DNA from: Strongyloides papillosus
Taxonomy: Eukaryota > Nematoda > Chromadorea > Rhabditida > Strongyloididae
Length of the DNA stretch: 64,000 nt
Direction: 5' to 3'
Assembly (NCBI GenBank): GCA_005656395.1
Contig: SRSI01000013.1
Span: 124,001-188,000, forward strand
Part shown: positions 12,401 through 26,400 of the stretch, one piece after another
Layout of the letters: every line of letters starts with the position of its first letter
Position numbering within the stretch: the first letter of the stretch is position 1
The notes under the pieces: generated by a model
Told to the model about the DNA's origin: nothing
Seen by the model: the letters and a program-made list of their open reading frames with translations, nothing else
The model's database searches: none
Translations under genes and position numbers: made by a program

Positions 12401-13684
12401 AACTTATAATTACATGATCATTATATTTAGAAAGAATTTTAAAAATAACATCTAAAATCATGATATTTCTAACACCTATTATTTACATTTCATGACCGTC
12501 TTTCTTATTTCTTTTATTTTTTTATTCTTTTAAATAAAACTTTATTTTATTTTCAAACATAAAATTTTAAAAATAATTTGTTATTATTTTGATCATTCAA
12601 TAATATTGGTTTTATTGTAGTAAAGATATATATTACATCAGTTGAAAACTTTTACAGTAAAATCATGTTATATTATTAAATTCCTGTCCAAATTACACAC
12701 ACTTTGTCTCATTAAATAACTAGCTGCAAAGATTTGTATTAATTATTCTAACCATAAGACAATATATTCTCATTTAACAATTTTTTTATACTCGAAAAAT
12801 TTTATAATGAATTTTGTATTTATTTTACCATCCTACAGTTAAAAAATAATAAAGCCTTCTTTTTTACACCAATTATTTTGTATTCAAACTTCCCATTTTG
12901 CAAACAATTTTTTAACCCTATTTTTGACGATAAAGTGGCAATGAGAAAATTTAAAATTAATGAGGTGATTTAGGGAGAAAATTGTTTATTGATAAGTATG
13001 AGGGTTAAAAAAAAGTTACATATAAGCCCAATTAAAACTCAATATTTCCAAATCTAGTTTCCTATACTGTTTATTTTGTTAAAAATTTTAGGTAAAAACT
13101 TTTTAAAGGTCATATTTAAGTTTTGAGAAAATATATAAAAATTATTTTATTATCATCATACCTTAAAATCTTCTCTCATTAAATTTAATATAATGGAAAA
13201 TTCTCATTAGTTTTTTTGTTCATATAAAGTGTATATATAAAATAATGGTATATATTAGTCTTTTTCAAGATTCAGAAACCCACATTCCTTTTAATTATGG
13301 TAATTGTCTTTTTTATACTGTAAATTTTGTATCTAAGTGTACACTTTTAGAAAAAATTTTAGTTAAACATTTTAATCAATCCAAATTATGGTGGTATATT
13401 TTAATTTGTCAAATGATTATAAATTTTTGTACTTTTGTTCGACAAATATATGCTAATATATCTTGTATTTTTTTTTTATCATTCTAGCATCCATGTATAT
13501 TTTCTTATTAGTATGAATACTTTAAATTTATTATTATCTATTTCTAGAATAAAAGCGAATTCAAGTTTATAAAAAAAGTCACTTTACTCCTGATTACTAT
13601 AGAATAATAGTGATTTTCTAGTATTTTTTTGTTTTATTCTCTCTGGTCATTCCCTAACATATATATTTTTTAATCTTATTAAAT
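9439..13684. other. 4.2-kb intergenic interval
   Basis: Downstream of the neuropeptide gene I see only AT-rich DNA. Open frames at 9588-9806, 11656-11838 and 13245-13487 are 60-80 residues long, rich in Phe/Ile/Tyr as expected by chance in AT-rich sequence, and match no family I recognise. The first part presumably holds the neuropeptide 3' UTR and the last part the SLC33A1 promoter. Confidence 0.5.
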
Positions 13685-16600
13685 ATGGATACCACTAAAG
13701 AGGATACTTTAAAAAATGAAAGATTACATAGTGATAATTTTGATAATGAAAAAGCCACAAATTCACCTTCAAATACATGGAAAAATTCAATCAAATCAGG
13801 TTCAGTAAATTTAAATGATAACAATGATCAAATGTCAGATGTTTGTTCTAATCTTCCATCACGATTACCTTCTATTGCGTTAAAAGACAAAACAACAAAC
13901 AATTCACAAATATCATTGCATGATGGCAATTGTAATAATAATACTTTATCAAGGAATAGTCTTCCTAACCACAATAATGATATGATTAATACTGAAAATA
14001 ATCATCATCTTAAATGTAATGTCAAAGATCTCAAAATCAATGAGATGTCTCTTGATGTGCCCTCGACAAATTCTGATATGTCTTCGGTATGTTTTAAATA
14101 GTAAAAATTATTTTATTCTTTTAACATTCATAATAATTTTTAATAGTATTATTCTAACCATGTAATCAAAAAAAAACAATAATTAAATAAGATACCTTTC
14201 CCAATGACATAAATTTTGTTCAAATAACATTTTTTTACTTACTTAATATAAGATAATAAAATAGTATCTTAATGTTGTTTGTAGAAATTTTAATACTAAT
14301 ATTTATATTACCTTTCCAAATAACTGTTTGTTTTTTTATCTTCAATTTAATGGTATAATGTTCTTTTAATTATAATTTCCTTTAATAGACCTACACACAT
14401 TAATCATTCTATTTTTTACATAAAACATTTGAGATATAAAATTTTTATATATGTTTGGCAAACTTAAACTATTGTCAAATAATTTTCTCTATTTTCCAAT
14501 TAACAAACTCTTGAAACAAATAACATTAGAATAATGTTACTTTAATTCTTTTTTCTCCATATACATTCGCATCTTTAAACAAATATTATGAAAAATTAAT
14601 GTTAAATATAAAAAAATGAATTGTTTGAAAAATTGTAACGATATAATATATATTGATAATACAAAAAACATGTCATTTAAAAAATTTGATTATTCTACAT
14701 GAGATAGTGATAATGTTTAATTTTATTTATATTAAAATCTCTAATTTAAAGGTAGGAAAAAATATGATGCATGTATATGTAAACATTATTTTTTTTGTTT
14801 TAACTTACCATTGAAATATTTTAAATTCCTTAGTGTTAAATTAGTTTTGGTGATTAAATTTTGTGCATTTCTGTTACACTTATTTATTATTTAGTTAAAT
14901 ATTTTTTTTACATCTGATAACGTGTACCTCTGTTTAAATTGATTAAAAAATAATAATTCTTATCTTAGCCATTACTTCCCCAGGAGGAGAAGAAAAATTT
15001 GTGTAGACAATTATCAATGAGTGAGGATTTCTTTCTGAAACGAGTTAGGAGAAAAGATGCAAATGATGAAGAATCATTATTATCCCATCATTCATCCCTT
15101 CGGAGACCTCGTACCATTGAAGGGATTATGGCCTTTGAGTCTACCCCTGATAGCCCATCTGTAGCTGCTAACACGCCATTTATCATACCTTCTTTCTATG
15201 ATTCCAATTCAGACCAGGTAACAAAAAATGAATCCTTATTTATAATTTTTAAGTTTATATCAATAGTTTTGTTCAAATATAATATAATTTTAGTTTATAA
15301 ATTCTTTAATTTGCTTTGTTTTATGTTTATTAAAATTTAACCTTTATTAATAATAAAAACAACCTTTTCTTAGTTTTGCTTGTCTAAACAAATCCTTTTA
15401 ATTTGTAAACATGTTTACATTTAACAATGAATTATTTTTAAAAAAAATTATTAAAATATAATTTAAATATGTTTAGGAAGAATTAGAACAAGGATCATCA
15501 TGTTTATCAAGATTTTGTGCAAATATCCGTGGTGATGAAAGTTCATTAGCATTATTACTAGTACTTTATTTCTTACAAGGAATACCGCTTGGTATTATAG
15601 GTTGTATACCATTTATGTTATCAGAAAGAAATGTATCATTTACCGACCAATCATTTTTTTCATTTTCATCATATCCATTTAGTGCAAAATTACTTTGGGC
15701 ACCAATTGTTGATTCATTTTATTTTAAAAGAATTGGTAGAAGAAAGACATGGCTTATACCAGTACAATTTTTTATATCAGTATATCTTTTAGTACTATCA
15801 TTTTATATATCTGATTTGATACCAGAAGATCATACAAAAAGTATGACAATAAGTATTAAAGTTCTAACATTACTCTTTTTACCATTAAATTTTTTGGCAG
15901 CAACACAAGATATTGCAGTTGATGGATGGGCATTAACAATGCTATCAAGAAAGAATGTTGGTTATGCTTCAACATGTAATGTAATTGGTCAACATGCTGG
16001 TTTATTTTTAGGAAACAATGTTTTTATGTTTTTGTCATCAGAGAAGTACGCAAATAGATTTTTTAGGAGTACTAATGGAAGTGGTGGATTAATAAATTTT
16101 GCAGGTAGGTTTTATTTTATTCAGAAATAAAAAATATATTGTGATAGTAAATGAAGTGACATAAAAATTGAATAATGCCTTAGTTTAAAAAATGATTATT
16201 ATTATTTATATAGTTCTTTTTATCTTCCTTTTTTTACAATTTTATATTACTTTGCCATTTTTTGTAACAACACATGTGTAGATGAGAAAGGTTTAAATAT
16301 AAATTTCCATTTTATTATTTTTTTGATAGAGAATAGATATTAGTATGGAGAAATTTTTGTTATGATGTTCTTCCAAGCCAATAGAAAACATCATAGATTG
16401 TAATCTCACAACTTAAAATAATATATATGATAACTAATTAACTTTAAGTAATTACCTTGTATTCTGATACTGATCATAAACAGCACTCATACCATATCCC
16501 CCTTTTTCACTAATAATAACAGCACTCCACCAATTACCAAAACGTTCTTCAGCTTGTTGTTTCATGTATCTAGCCTGGTAACTATATTGATGTGGATAGA

Positions 16601-18883
16601 TAGCAGCGGTCTCCAAAATTATTTCACGTAGTTTTTCTGATTTACAATTATCCGCTAAACAATCTCATTATCATATAATGAAAATATTTATAAAAAATAT
16701 AGAAGAAAATTTAAACTTACGTTGAACACGACTCTCTCCAATAGGTATAGTAGACGATAGTAGGAGCAAGGTTAATAAATGAATAATAAACATAGTTACA
16801 GTTACTTTGGTTCTCAAATAATATAAAGATAGAATATGCAATGATATTAAAGCAACTAGATCATATACTAATGCCATAATATTAAAATATTTTAATGTAT
16901 GTTTTGAGCTTTAAAAAAAAAGTTATTTTAATTTTATATTTATATTCATGGATAGACATTTATAAAATATATGCATAAAATTAGAGGATAATTAAAAGTT
17001 GTGGTTGATTAAATTGTATTTTGTGTAAATAATATGCCTTATATATACTAATTTGATAAATAGTAAATAAAATTGTTTCACTGGATAATTTTATTAGTAA
17101 AATATGTAATTAAAGTTTTCTTTTAATAGGTGTCTTGGGTCCTTATATAATTTTATGCTTTCAATTTATATATCTCTGTGATTTTATATATTAATAATAA
17201 CATAAAGATCCCTTTTTACTGTATTTGGTAGAAGAAAAATTTTAGTTATAGAAAAAAAAAATTAAATTTGATGATTTTAAATTTTATTTATCTCTTTATT
17301 CTCTAATATAATTGAATTCATTTATATATATATTAAAGATAAAGATATATATTATATATAATGTTATTAAAAATAAAAATGTTATTTGAGTGGATTACGT
17401 TTTGTTAAATATATGTAAGAGGAAATATATATAATTTTGATAACATTTAAAAATTTTATAACAATCATAAAGATTTTGAAATAGATTTATTAAAAAATAT
17501 ATATATAGGTATTTACATTTGAATATTATAATATGTTGTTGTAACTTATATCACAGAAACAATATATAACAATGGTTTGTTAAATGTTAAAAGTGATTGA
17601 AGACTGATAAAATATATAATAACAATATGCCAATTTATCTCTTATTGTTTGTGTCCGTTGATGTACAGTGTGTGTAATAAAAGTTATCAAATGTTATATA
17701 GCTTATCATTCATATAACATAATACTCCTTAGGCAATGGTCAATAAATGATAATAACTTATAATCATTTTTACAATAAACATAACAATTGATAGTAAAAG
17801 CATTTTTAATATAATTAAATATTTTTTTTTCTAGAATTCCTTCTTTTTTGGGGAGCAATCTTTTTTATTACCACAACACTAGTCTTATTTTTCAAGAAGG
17901 AAGTTGATCATTCTAAAGATGATTCAGAGGTCGAGTAAGTTAAAAATATATTAACATAATAAATAATTGACCTTTTTATCACCATTTTTTTAAGACATAA
18001 GAAACATGATGTATCACTTGAATCAAATAACATTAAAAACAACAATTTAACAACAATTGCTGTTAAAGAGGATGAAGAAGAAATTGAACTTGGAGTTGGT
18101 GAGACATATTTAATGTTATTCAAAATCATCCTCCTCAAACCAATGCTTCTTTTATTATTTGTTCTATTTACAAATAAACTGTCATTTGCAGCAACATACA
18201 GTACAACATTTTTAAAACTTGTTGATGCTGGTGTAAAAAAAGAGGATATATCAATGTTAAATGTTTTCTTATCACCTTTATCATTTATCTTACCAATATT
18301 TGTTGGAAAATTCACTGTTGGAGATTACCCATTAAATTTATTATTATATGCCTATCCATTTAGACTTTGTATGAATTTTGTTTATGGAGGATTACTTTAT
18401 GCAACACCATGGTTTAAAACTGAAACAGGTGAATTTCCATATTATTTTTATGGAATATGGTTAGTAGCAATGCTTATTCATGATTCATTATCAATTACTA
18501 TGTTCGTTTCTATAATGGCATTTTTTGCCAAAATATCTGATCCAAAAATTGGTGGTACTTATATGACAATGCTAAATACAATATCCAATCTTGGAGGAAT
18601 GATATCGTCGACATGGGTTATGTTTGTTATAGACCTTTTAACAGTTAAAAATTGTTATGTACCTGAAACAAAGGAAAATTTAGGTACATGTAAAAAGAGT
18701 GAATTGAAAAAGAGTTGTTTAGCAGCAGGAAATTCTTGTGAATATGAGATTGATGGTTATTATCTTACTGTTGGAATAGCAACAATATATGGAATTATAT
18801 GGATAATAGCTTTATGGAATCGTATTAAAAGATTTCAAAAAATTCCTCGAGGAGAATGGTTGGTATTTAAAAAGAAAAATTAA
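13685..18883 (+). CDS. SLC33A1: acetyl-CoA transporter (SLC33A1/AT-1 family)
   Basis: A major-facilitator-type membrane protein that carries acetyl-CoA into the ER/Golgi lumen for acetylation of glycoconjugates and proteins (family knowledge). Exons: 13685-14086, 14969-15217, 15477-16104, 17835-17934, 17995-18883; all joins keep frame and give 755 residues. The conserved core begins near residue 230 with LALLLVLYFLQGIPLGIIG. Later landmarks are KLLWAPIVDSFYFKRIGRRK, LAATQDIAVDGWAL, LLFWGAIFFITTTLV, ISDPKIGGTYMTMLNTISNL and a final Cys-containing loop plus DGYYLTV, all close to the human protein in order. About 220 N-terminal residues are polar, Ser/Asn-rich and absent from the human protein (549 residues). 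The second exon could start at 14984 instead of 14969; both acceptors are in frame. Intron 3 (16105-17834) is unusually long and holds another gene. Confidence 0.93.
16360..16793 (-). CDS. ground-like domain secreted protein, nested in SLC33A1 intron
   Basis: Three minus-strand exons, 16793-16721, 16654-16456 and 16411-16360, have good GT..AG sites and join in frame to give 107 residues. It starts with a signal peptide (MFIIHLLTLLLLSSTIPIG). The mature part reads DNCKSEKLREIILETAA..., then AEERFGNWWSAVIISEKGG, SAVYDQYQNTSCEITIYDV and a stop. The layout of Cys-x-Ser-x-x-Leu, a helix ending AE..FG..W..II, and a late Cys fits the nematode ground-like (GRL) domain, a small Hedgehog-related secreted module of cuticle and epidermal biology. 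The sequence is divergent, so the family is a moderate call. An upstream in-frame ATG at 16877 would add 28 hydrophobic residues; I prefer 16793 because it gives a normal signal peptide. The whole gene lies inside intron 3 of the oppositely oriented transporter gene. Confidence 0.65.
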
Positions 18884-20282
18884 ATTATATATATATAACA
18901 CAACAAATATCTTTAATCTTCATTTAATATTTTTTTAATGTTATTAATCACTAAAGAACATCCAAGCAAAGAGATGCTTTGAAATGGTATAATTTGATGA
19001 AAAACTTTTTTAATAATACCGAGAAAAGTTAATATATATTTTTTACTAATTTAAATGAAGAGAAATTAACAATATTATAGGTCTAGATGTCCTTATTAAA
19101 GCAAATTTTTTATATCAAAATATTTTACAACTTTTAAATAACATTTACTTTATTATTATTATTTTATCATTTATGCAACAATTAATATATTTTCAATATC
19201 TTCTATCTTAATTATAAATTTGATAGAGATGATTGTTTGTATAATTACAGATATTACATAATTAAAATTTTATTATATTTAATATGTATATATACACATT
19301 TATTTTAAAATAAAATTTAAAAAATACTTTTTGGCTTTTAATTTATTATCACTCTAAGACATGTAATTTAAATGGTTTTAAGAAAACATTGGAAGAAAAA
19401 AGTATGAAATGCAATTTTTATAAAAGAGTTAGTAAATAGAAATATTGAGTAAAAATTAGGTGATATGAAATGAGATAAACAAAAATTTTTTTGTCATTCA
19501 TCATTTTTAAATATATACATTTTAAAGATATCTCTTAATGTATCTTATTTCAAAGATTAAAATTTCTCGTCATTTATTTTCATAAAGTACATTTTATTAA
19601 ATTTAAAAAAAAATATAATAAACTATTTTATTTCAAAAAAATGAATATTATTTATTTATCATTATTAGCGCGCATTAATAATTTGTATAAATATGGTGCT
19701 ATAAAACTATATTAAAATGTATTTAAAGATTTTAGATAAAAGACGTATCATGCTTTTTGTGGTATTATCTTTTTCCATCATTTTTATATACAATCGATAC
19801 TAAATATTATGAAGAAGAAAAATTCTTATAAAATTTATGTTATAAGTGAATATATGCATACAACACAAGGAATTATTTGTAGTTTGTTATAATGCCAATA
19901 ATGATATAAGTCATATCTCCTCTTTCTCATATGTTTTACTCTCCCTCATATACGTCATTGAATATTTTTATTTATGGTCTATTTTATACATACACATATA
20001 TGTAAATAAATTTTAAAATGGTAGAGAGAAACTTCAAACATATATCTACATATGATTGAGTATAATTTTATTATTGTTTCAATTGATAAAATATAAGTAT
20101 AATTTAAATTTTATTAAAATCTTTATGAATTTTATTATTACTGATTAAAAAACTAACTATTACGTTAAAATTTTTTATATATAAATATCTTATTCTAGGA
20201 ATTTTGCTTTAATTAATTAAATATTTTTGTTAAATCCTATTTCTCGGTCAAAAAACAACAAAGTTTTAAATAATTTAATATA
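18884..20282. other. intergenic spacer between SLC33A1 and SGSM3 genes
   Basis: About 1.4 kb of AT-rich DNA with no supported gene. It should contain the transporter 3' UTR and the promoter of the following gene. I see no RNA gene or repeat. Confidence 0.5.
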
Positions 20283-22828
20283 ATGCTTAATCATCGTAAA
20301 GGCTAGTTTGTAAATATTTTAATAGAATTACATGATTATTAATATTTTTAGATGGAACTGTTATAAAAAATAATGAAAGTGATGAGGATGATGAAATAAT
20401 TAGTAGGATTGATACACCAGTAATAATTGAACACATCTGTATCAATAAAAATTATTTTCATTTAGAAGGTGATAAACCATTAAGTGCTATTAACAGAACA
20501 ATCCTTCCGAAAACCTTTGAAATTCCAGAGGATCAATTCAGTATATTTGGGTTTAAGAAATGCAAAAATATTGATGAAACTGAGGAAGAGAAAGAACTAA
20601 GATTACAAGCATCTGTTTCAGATGATATCTCACGAAGGAGAATGAAATGGTTAGTTCATATTGAATTTACTAATGAAAATTTAGACAAACAACTTATGTG
20701 GGGTGATATTGATTTAGATAAGATAAAAAATGGTAAATTTGAGGAAATGATTTTTACTGAAGGTATCCCACATTCATTAAGACCATTCTTATGGACAATA
20801 TTAAGTGGTGGATTAAAAAAGAAAAAAAGCAGTATTTTTAGGTATGAACAAGTTTTAAAGCAGTGCATAACAAGTTTAAACGTTTCTATTAATTCACAAA
20901 TAGAGAAAGATGTTTTGAGAACACTGCCTACTAATATTTGTTTTTTAAGAGAAGATTCAATTGGTACAAATAGTTTAAGGAATATTCTTAAATCAATTGC
21001 ATTTCTGTATCCCGATTTAGGATATTGTCAGGGTATTGGCATGGTTGTTGGAAATATTCTACTTGTCTGTCCTGAAGAATATACCTTTTGGATAATGGCA
21101 TCAATTATTGAAGATATTTTACCAACAAATTATTATTCTCATTCATTAGTTGATCTACAAATAGATCAAAAAATTATTCATCATCTCTTAAAACTCCATA
21201 TTCCAGAATTATATGAATGTTTAAAAACCAGAGGGATAGATTTAAGTATGGTAACAGCAAATTGGTTTCTAACACTTTTTGCCTCCTCCTTAAGAACAGA
21301 TTTTTTATTTAGAATATGGGACTTATTATTTGTTTATGGAAGTTCAATTATATTTCGTTTAATAATAAGTATGTTAAAGATAAATGAAGTTGAAATAATT
21401 ACAATGTGTAGAGAAGAAGAATCATTCATCTCAACGGATATATTTAATTTTATATCTAAAATACCAAGAAATATTAAAAAAATTGATGATGTTTTGGAGA
21501 TGTCCATGTCTTTTGATTATGTTATAACACCGAAAATAATTCAAGAATTAAGAATTGATTTTCAAAATGTTATAAATGAAAATTGTGGCATTTATAGAAA
21601 GATGACTAAAGAACATATACTGAAAAAACAGGCAGCTGTTTCAGCCCAATTATTTAAGTCAAAAAGTTTTATACAACAAGTTTTTCATGGTTCAAATAGT
21701 GGAGAAAAGTATGATATAAAAATGAAAAATATTAGGCAAACAGAAATGATTGTGAATTTAAAAAACGCCATTGGAAGATTAATTAAACATTTTGAAAGTT
21801 GTGGTGAAAATCATAAATTTGATAGTAAAAATGTTGTTGAATATGAATTATTTAACTATATAAAAGAGAAAGAATCATTTTTAAAGAAGAGAAGAGAGGG
21901 GAGAAAAAGAGCAAGAGCATTGTTGAATTTTAAAAGTCAAGATGATGATGAATTAGGATTTATGAAAAATGATGTCATAACAATTATCAACGATAAGGAT
22001 GAGCATTGTTGGATAGGTGAAATGAAAAATCGTCGTGGTTGGTTTCCAGCTAAATTTGTTGAAATTATCAATGAGACAGGTAAAAGTTATTGTAGTTATG
22101 GTGATGAGACTATCAATGAAGATGTTTGCCGTATAATAAGAGAGCATTTTATGATTGCTATTAGTATTATATTTGAAAATGAGATAAGAAGTGAAATGAA
22201 TTATCATCCATATCAATTTATTGAGGAGATAGCAAGTAACATTGTACAAAAAAATTGTAATATCATTGATAGTCGTTTGGCACTATGCAATACCTTTAAA
22301 CTTGAACAAGATGAAAAAGTTTTATCACCTGAAGAGTTGTTATTCCGTTCTGTACATTATATTAATTCAACATATAATACCATATCAAGTAAACAAAAAA
22401 ATAATATTAAATTTCGTAGTTTAATTGCTTTTGGTTTAAATGAGCAATGCCTTCATTTGTGGTTTGGAGCATTATGTGACAGTACATCACATGAAGGAAT
22501 ACGAAAAAAATACTATAAAAAAACATCGTTTATTAGATCACCAGCTTGGGTACAAATAACTTGTGAATTAAGAATTTTATCGCAAATGTCTTTTAATCTT
22601 AATGTAGATTATGAGTTATCGGAGAATGTATTAAAAAATCAATTGTATAAAGATATGAATAAGAATGTAAAGAAAAATGTTATATCAAAATTATCCTTAC
22701 CAACATCTCAACAAATTTTAAATAATGGAAGTGTTAAGAAAATTACAAATGTATCAACAAACGAACCACTAAAAGAGGGTGTGCAAGATGTCCTTATCAA
22801 GCATCAATTATTTAGTTGGGATCTATGA
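20283..22828 (+). CDS. SGSM3: TBC/SH3/RUN Rab GTPase-activating protein (SGSM3-like)
   Basis: Orthologue of small G protein signalling modulator 3, a cytoplasmic adaptor that stimulates GTP hydrolysis by Rab proteins and binds partners through SH3 and RUN domains. The main exon is 20352-22828. It starts in phase 1, so an upstream exon is needed; 20283-20295 (ATG, 13 bases, donor GTAAAG) fits and gives 829 residues. The TBC domain spans about 142-360, with both catalytic fingers: Arg in IEKDVLRTLP (~194) and Gln in GYCQGIGMV (~231). The SH3 domain is at about 523-579 (KRARALLNF...DDDELGF, GWFPAKFVEI). A RUN domain follows (~600-755), and the conserved tail ends LIKHQLFSWDL as in the human protein. 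Polyadenylation-type AATAAA motifs occur near 22962 and 22983. Domain identity is very sure; the tiny first exon is a guess. Confidence 0.93.
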
Positions 22829-23429
22829 CAAATCAAATCGTGTCGTTAAATTTTAAAGAGTACTTAATATATTAATCTTTAAGAATTAATTTGGCATTAT
22901 CATATTAAGAATTTAAAAAATTACATTACTTATCAGTCAAGTAATGTATAAGCATTTATATAATAAAAAAGATGAAAGTATCAATAAAAGTTTATATTTT
23001 CATTTTTATCATTTTATGTTAATTCAACAATAACCTTTGTAGTATAATTTTAAAAATAAAATTGTTCATTACAAATATTGCAAAATCTCAATAATAATTT
23101 AGAGAAAAAAAAGAATACTATTTACTAATCATTCATAAAATGACATTTTTTCTTTATATTATTGTCATATTAATAAAAAACATGAATTAGAATTTATCTT
23201 TATCACTGGTTGTAAGGGAAATCTATTCTATTTTTATTCTATCTTTAAGGTGTGGTTATTGACATAAAATCATCTTCATCTAAATATAAGCCTATAAATT
23301 GTTAACGTTTATCAGTATATCAAGCATTATCTATAATTGATATTATTTACTTATGAAAATGTTTTTATATTTTTCAATTAATGTTACTCTTAAATTGTAC
23401 TTTATAAAGTTGTAATTTTTTTAGATTCA
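22829..23429. other. intergenic spacer with 3' end signals
   Basis: About 600 bases. Two AATAAA motifs near 22962 and 22983 probably end the SGSM3-like transcript. A T-rich acceptor (TTTTTTTAG) a few bases before the ATG at 23430 may be a spliced-leader trans-splice site for the next gene, or the end of a 5' UTR intron. Confidence 0.5.
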
Positions 23430-26400
23430 ATGAAAAATAAACCAATAAATTGGTTTATGTACTTTTTTTTTACTTTATTAATCTATACGTCATTAGGAAA
23501 ATCAGATGCCAATTGGTTAAAAAAGTCTTATGAAACACTCTTTAATAGCAAAATAAATGGTGAAGTCGCACAGGAAATTGTTTTAGATAGTTTAAATGAT
23601 GTTGAATGCAGAAATCCATTGTTAAGAGGTTATGATTGTTCACAATATTCTTGTATAAATTTCGGACACAATTATTTAGAAACTTCATTTAGTGATGATG
23701 AAGTATCGTGTGTCTGCCCTCCAGGATCTTATGGAACACATTGTGAACCAGGTATATTTGTTATTTAAAAAAATTAGTAATTTTTTTAGTTAATTGTCCA
23801 AATAGTCAAATGACATATACTTCACCATCTGATTTATCAATGATTTCTTTTATTACATACAATTCGTTGATGAAAAAAATGGATAATAATGATAAAACAG
23901 ATCCATTTATTGATGAACTTGTAAATACCCTCTCGGACTCTTCTTATGGTTACACTTCCACTACTTTTGGTGCAAGTTGTGCTAAAAAAACACCAATTTG
24001 GCAATTGACAAGTTTCGAGAAAAATAGTGCAAAATTACAAATTGGATTGAAAAATTTCGTACAATTAATGAGACGCGGAAATACATCAAGCGAATATTTT
24101 AAATTATCGGATATATATCAATTAGTTGCTGTTTCACAACCATATTCAGACGTCCATCTTTTTACAAATATGGGTATAACCGACAGTTTAAGTAACATTG
24201 ATCTTTTGTTATCATTAATCAAACAAACTGCCTTAGCAAATAGAGTTAGAATTAACATTTTTGTAGTTTCACAGTTATCATCAACTGAAAGTATATATCA
24301 ACAAAATAAATGGAAACCTTTAATAGAATTATCAGAAACAACAGGTGGTTTTGTTATTGCACCATATGACATTTTTAGTATATCAAATACTCAAAACTCA
24401 ACAATAACTGAATGTATAAGAAAACTTTTTACTATCTTTAATAATGGAAGAAGTGTTATAAAGAGCGTTTTGAATCAAGATACTAATGAAATTCTATTAC
24501 CTTTTAAACTTCCATTGGATTCACAAAATAAACGCACTGGGTATTTATTTATATCTGGAAATGATGCATTTAATGAATGTAAGTTTAATGTAAAATATTT
24601 TAAAAGATAAAAATATTACTTTTAGCATTAATAAATTTTAAGATTCCGGATGGAATTGTTGAAAATTACTTTATGTTGAATTTCTTGAAAGTTTACAAAG
24701 TATCTTTTAATGCCTCTACTACATCTCCATTTATGATAATCTCAAAAAATCTTAATATGACACTTAATTTCCAACTTTTATCCTCAATAAAAGATTCTAC
24801 TATTGATCTTGGGTATGCAATCAATAACATAGTAGATTCATCTTCATCTCTCCCTATTATTGATGTACCAAATTTAGTTGTTGGAAGAAGTAGAAATTTA
24901 AAAGGAAATGTAACATTAAAATTAGTAGAAAAATCAAGTATTCAAGTTAAAACAGTAAACAATAGTAGAGATATTTCCTGTTATTTTAATTCTGTATATA
25001 TGACTATAACTTCAACATCTAAAGATATACTACATTTTTCTGCTAGTAGTGATACTGATGACTACCAAGAATGGATTCCTTTCACTTTTTCTGATAGTTC
25101 ACAAGTTCCCTTCATAATATCTGATATTATTTACTTGAAACAAGATGAAGTAGAGAAATATCTTTATTTATTTGATAACGGATTTATTTCAGAACTAAAT
25201 TTTGATAATGTTAAAGAAGATATGAAAAAATATGACTATTTTAGTAACATCCAAATACTTTCAAATGATTTAGTACCATTATATGATGAAAAAAATGATT
25301 TGGTGGGAGGTGATAGAACAATAATTGATAGAACTACGACAACATCTGAAAACATAATAACAACAACACAATCTCCAATAGATACAACTTCACGAAAATC
25401 TTTTGGTTTAGGATTTTACTCAAGAGCAAGTCTAATTGATAAAATAATCAATAAACCTTATTCAACATCACTCATTAATAGATTAAAACAATATTTTACT
25501 AAATTTAATAACTTCTTTGATAGTTACATATTTGCATCTTTTTACAAAGTATCAAATTCAAATTCAATACAAGCAGTTGACTCCACAACTTATGGAGACT
25601 TTTTATCGGATGTAATGAATAGATTAACCACAGAGGAGCATAAAGATGATACATGTTTTAATGATGATAGTACTCAACAAGTTTTAATTAAAATTCTTCA
25701 AAATACTGCATTTGAAAGGTCTTCCGATATCTATCTTATAACTGATCAATTGTATGGTAAAGTATCCGATGATAAACAATTTGGTGATGTTGTTTTGTAT
25801 AATCTTCTAAATAAATTAACTCCAAGAATTAATGTTCTTCTAATTGATAGTTTATGTTCTGAGGAGTTTAAAAATATGAATTTCACGGGTTTACAACCAT
25901 ATTGGGAATTAACAAAAAAAACTGGTGGTGAGATAATTAGAGTTTCAGATCCTTCATCACTTTTAAAATGGTTTACATATCTTACAAATCAAACTTCAGC
26001 GAGTTATGAAACTATATATAGTGATAATCAACCAGGAGAATATATTCAACAGAAAAATGGTTCAAATTCATTTGTTTTAACAGGTGGTCATACATATACT
26101 ATTTTAGGTACCATTCAAACACAGTCAAAAACTGGTTTACCAACAACAATGTCAATTTTTGATCAAAATAATAACTCAATATGTAGTGGAAATCCGTTCC
26201 AGACAATTGAGGAAGAATTTGGTATTAGTTCATCATGTACTATACAAAACGATGGAAATTACTATGTTCAATTAGATTCAAATTATTTCCCAACTGAAAC
26301 TTTCCAAGTCAGAATAGTTGAATTTAACGCTAATTTTGGATATAAATTATCATTCCTTGATTCAAATAGCAAACAATCCGATTCACCATTGTATGGTATA

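Noticed and set aside
13245..13487. Plus-strand open frame just upstream of SLC33A1
   Set aside because: Composition follows AT-rich noncoding sequence, and no in-frame splice to the transporter is apparent.
17908..18315. Minus-strand open frame of 135 residues
   Set aside because: It is fully antisense to transporter exons 4 and 5 and an intron, so it is a shadow.
20656..22249. Minus-strand open frames within the SGSM3-like gene
   Set aside because: They are antisense shadows of a strongly conserved coding exon.
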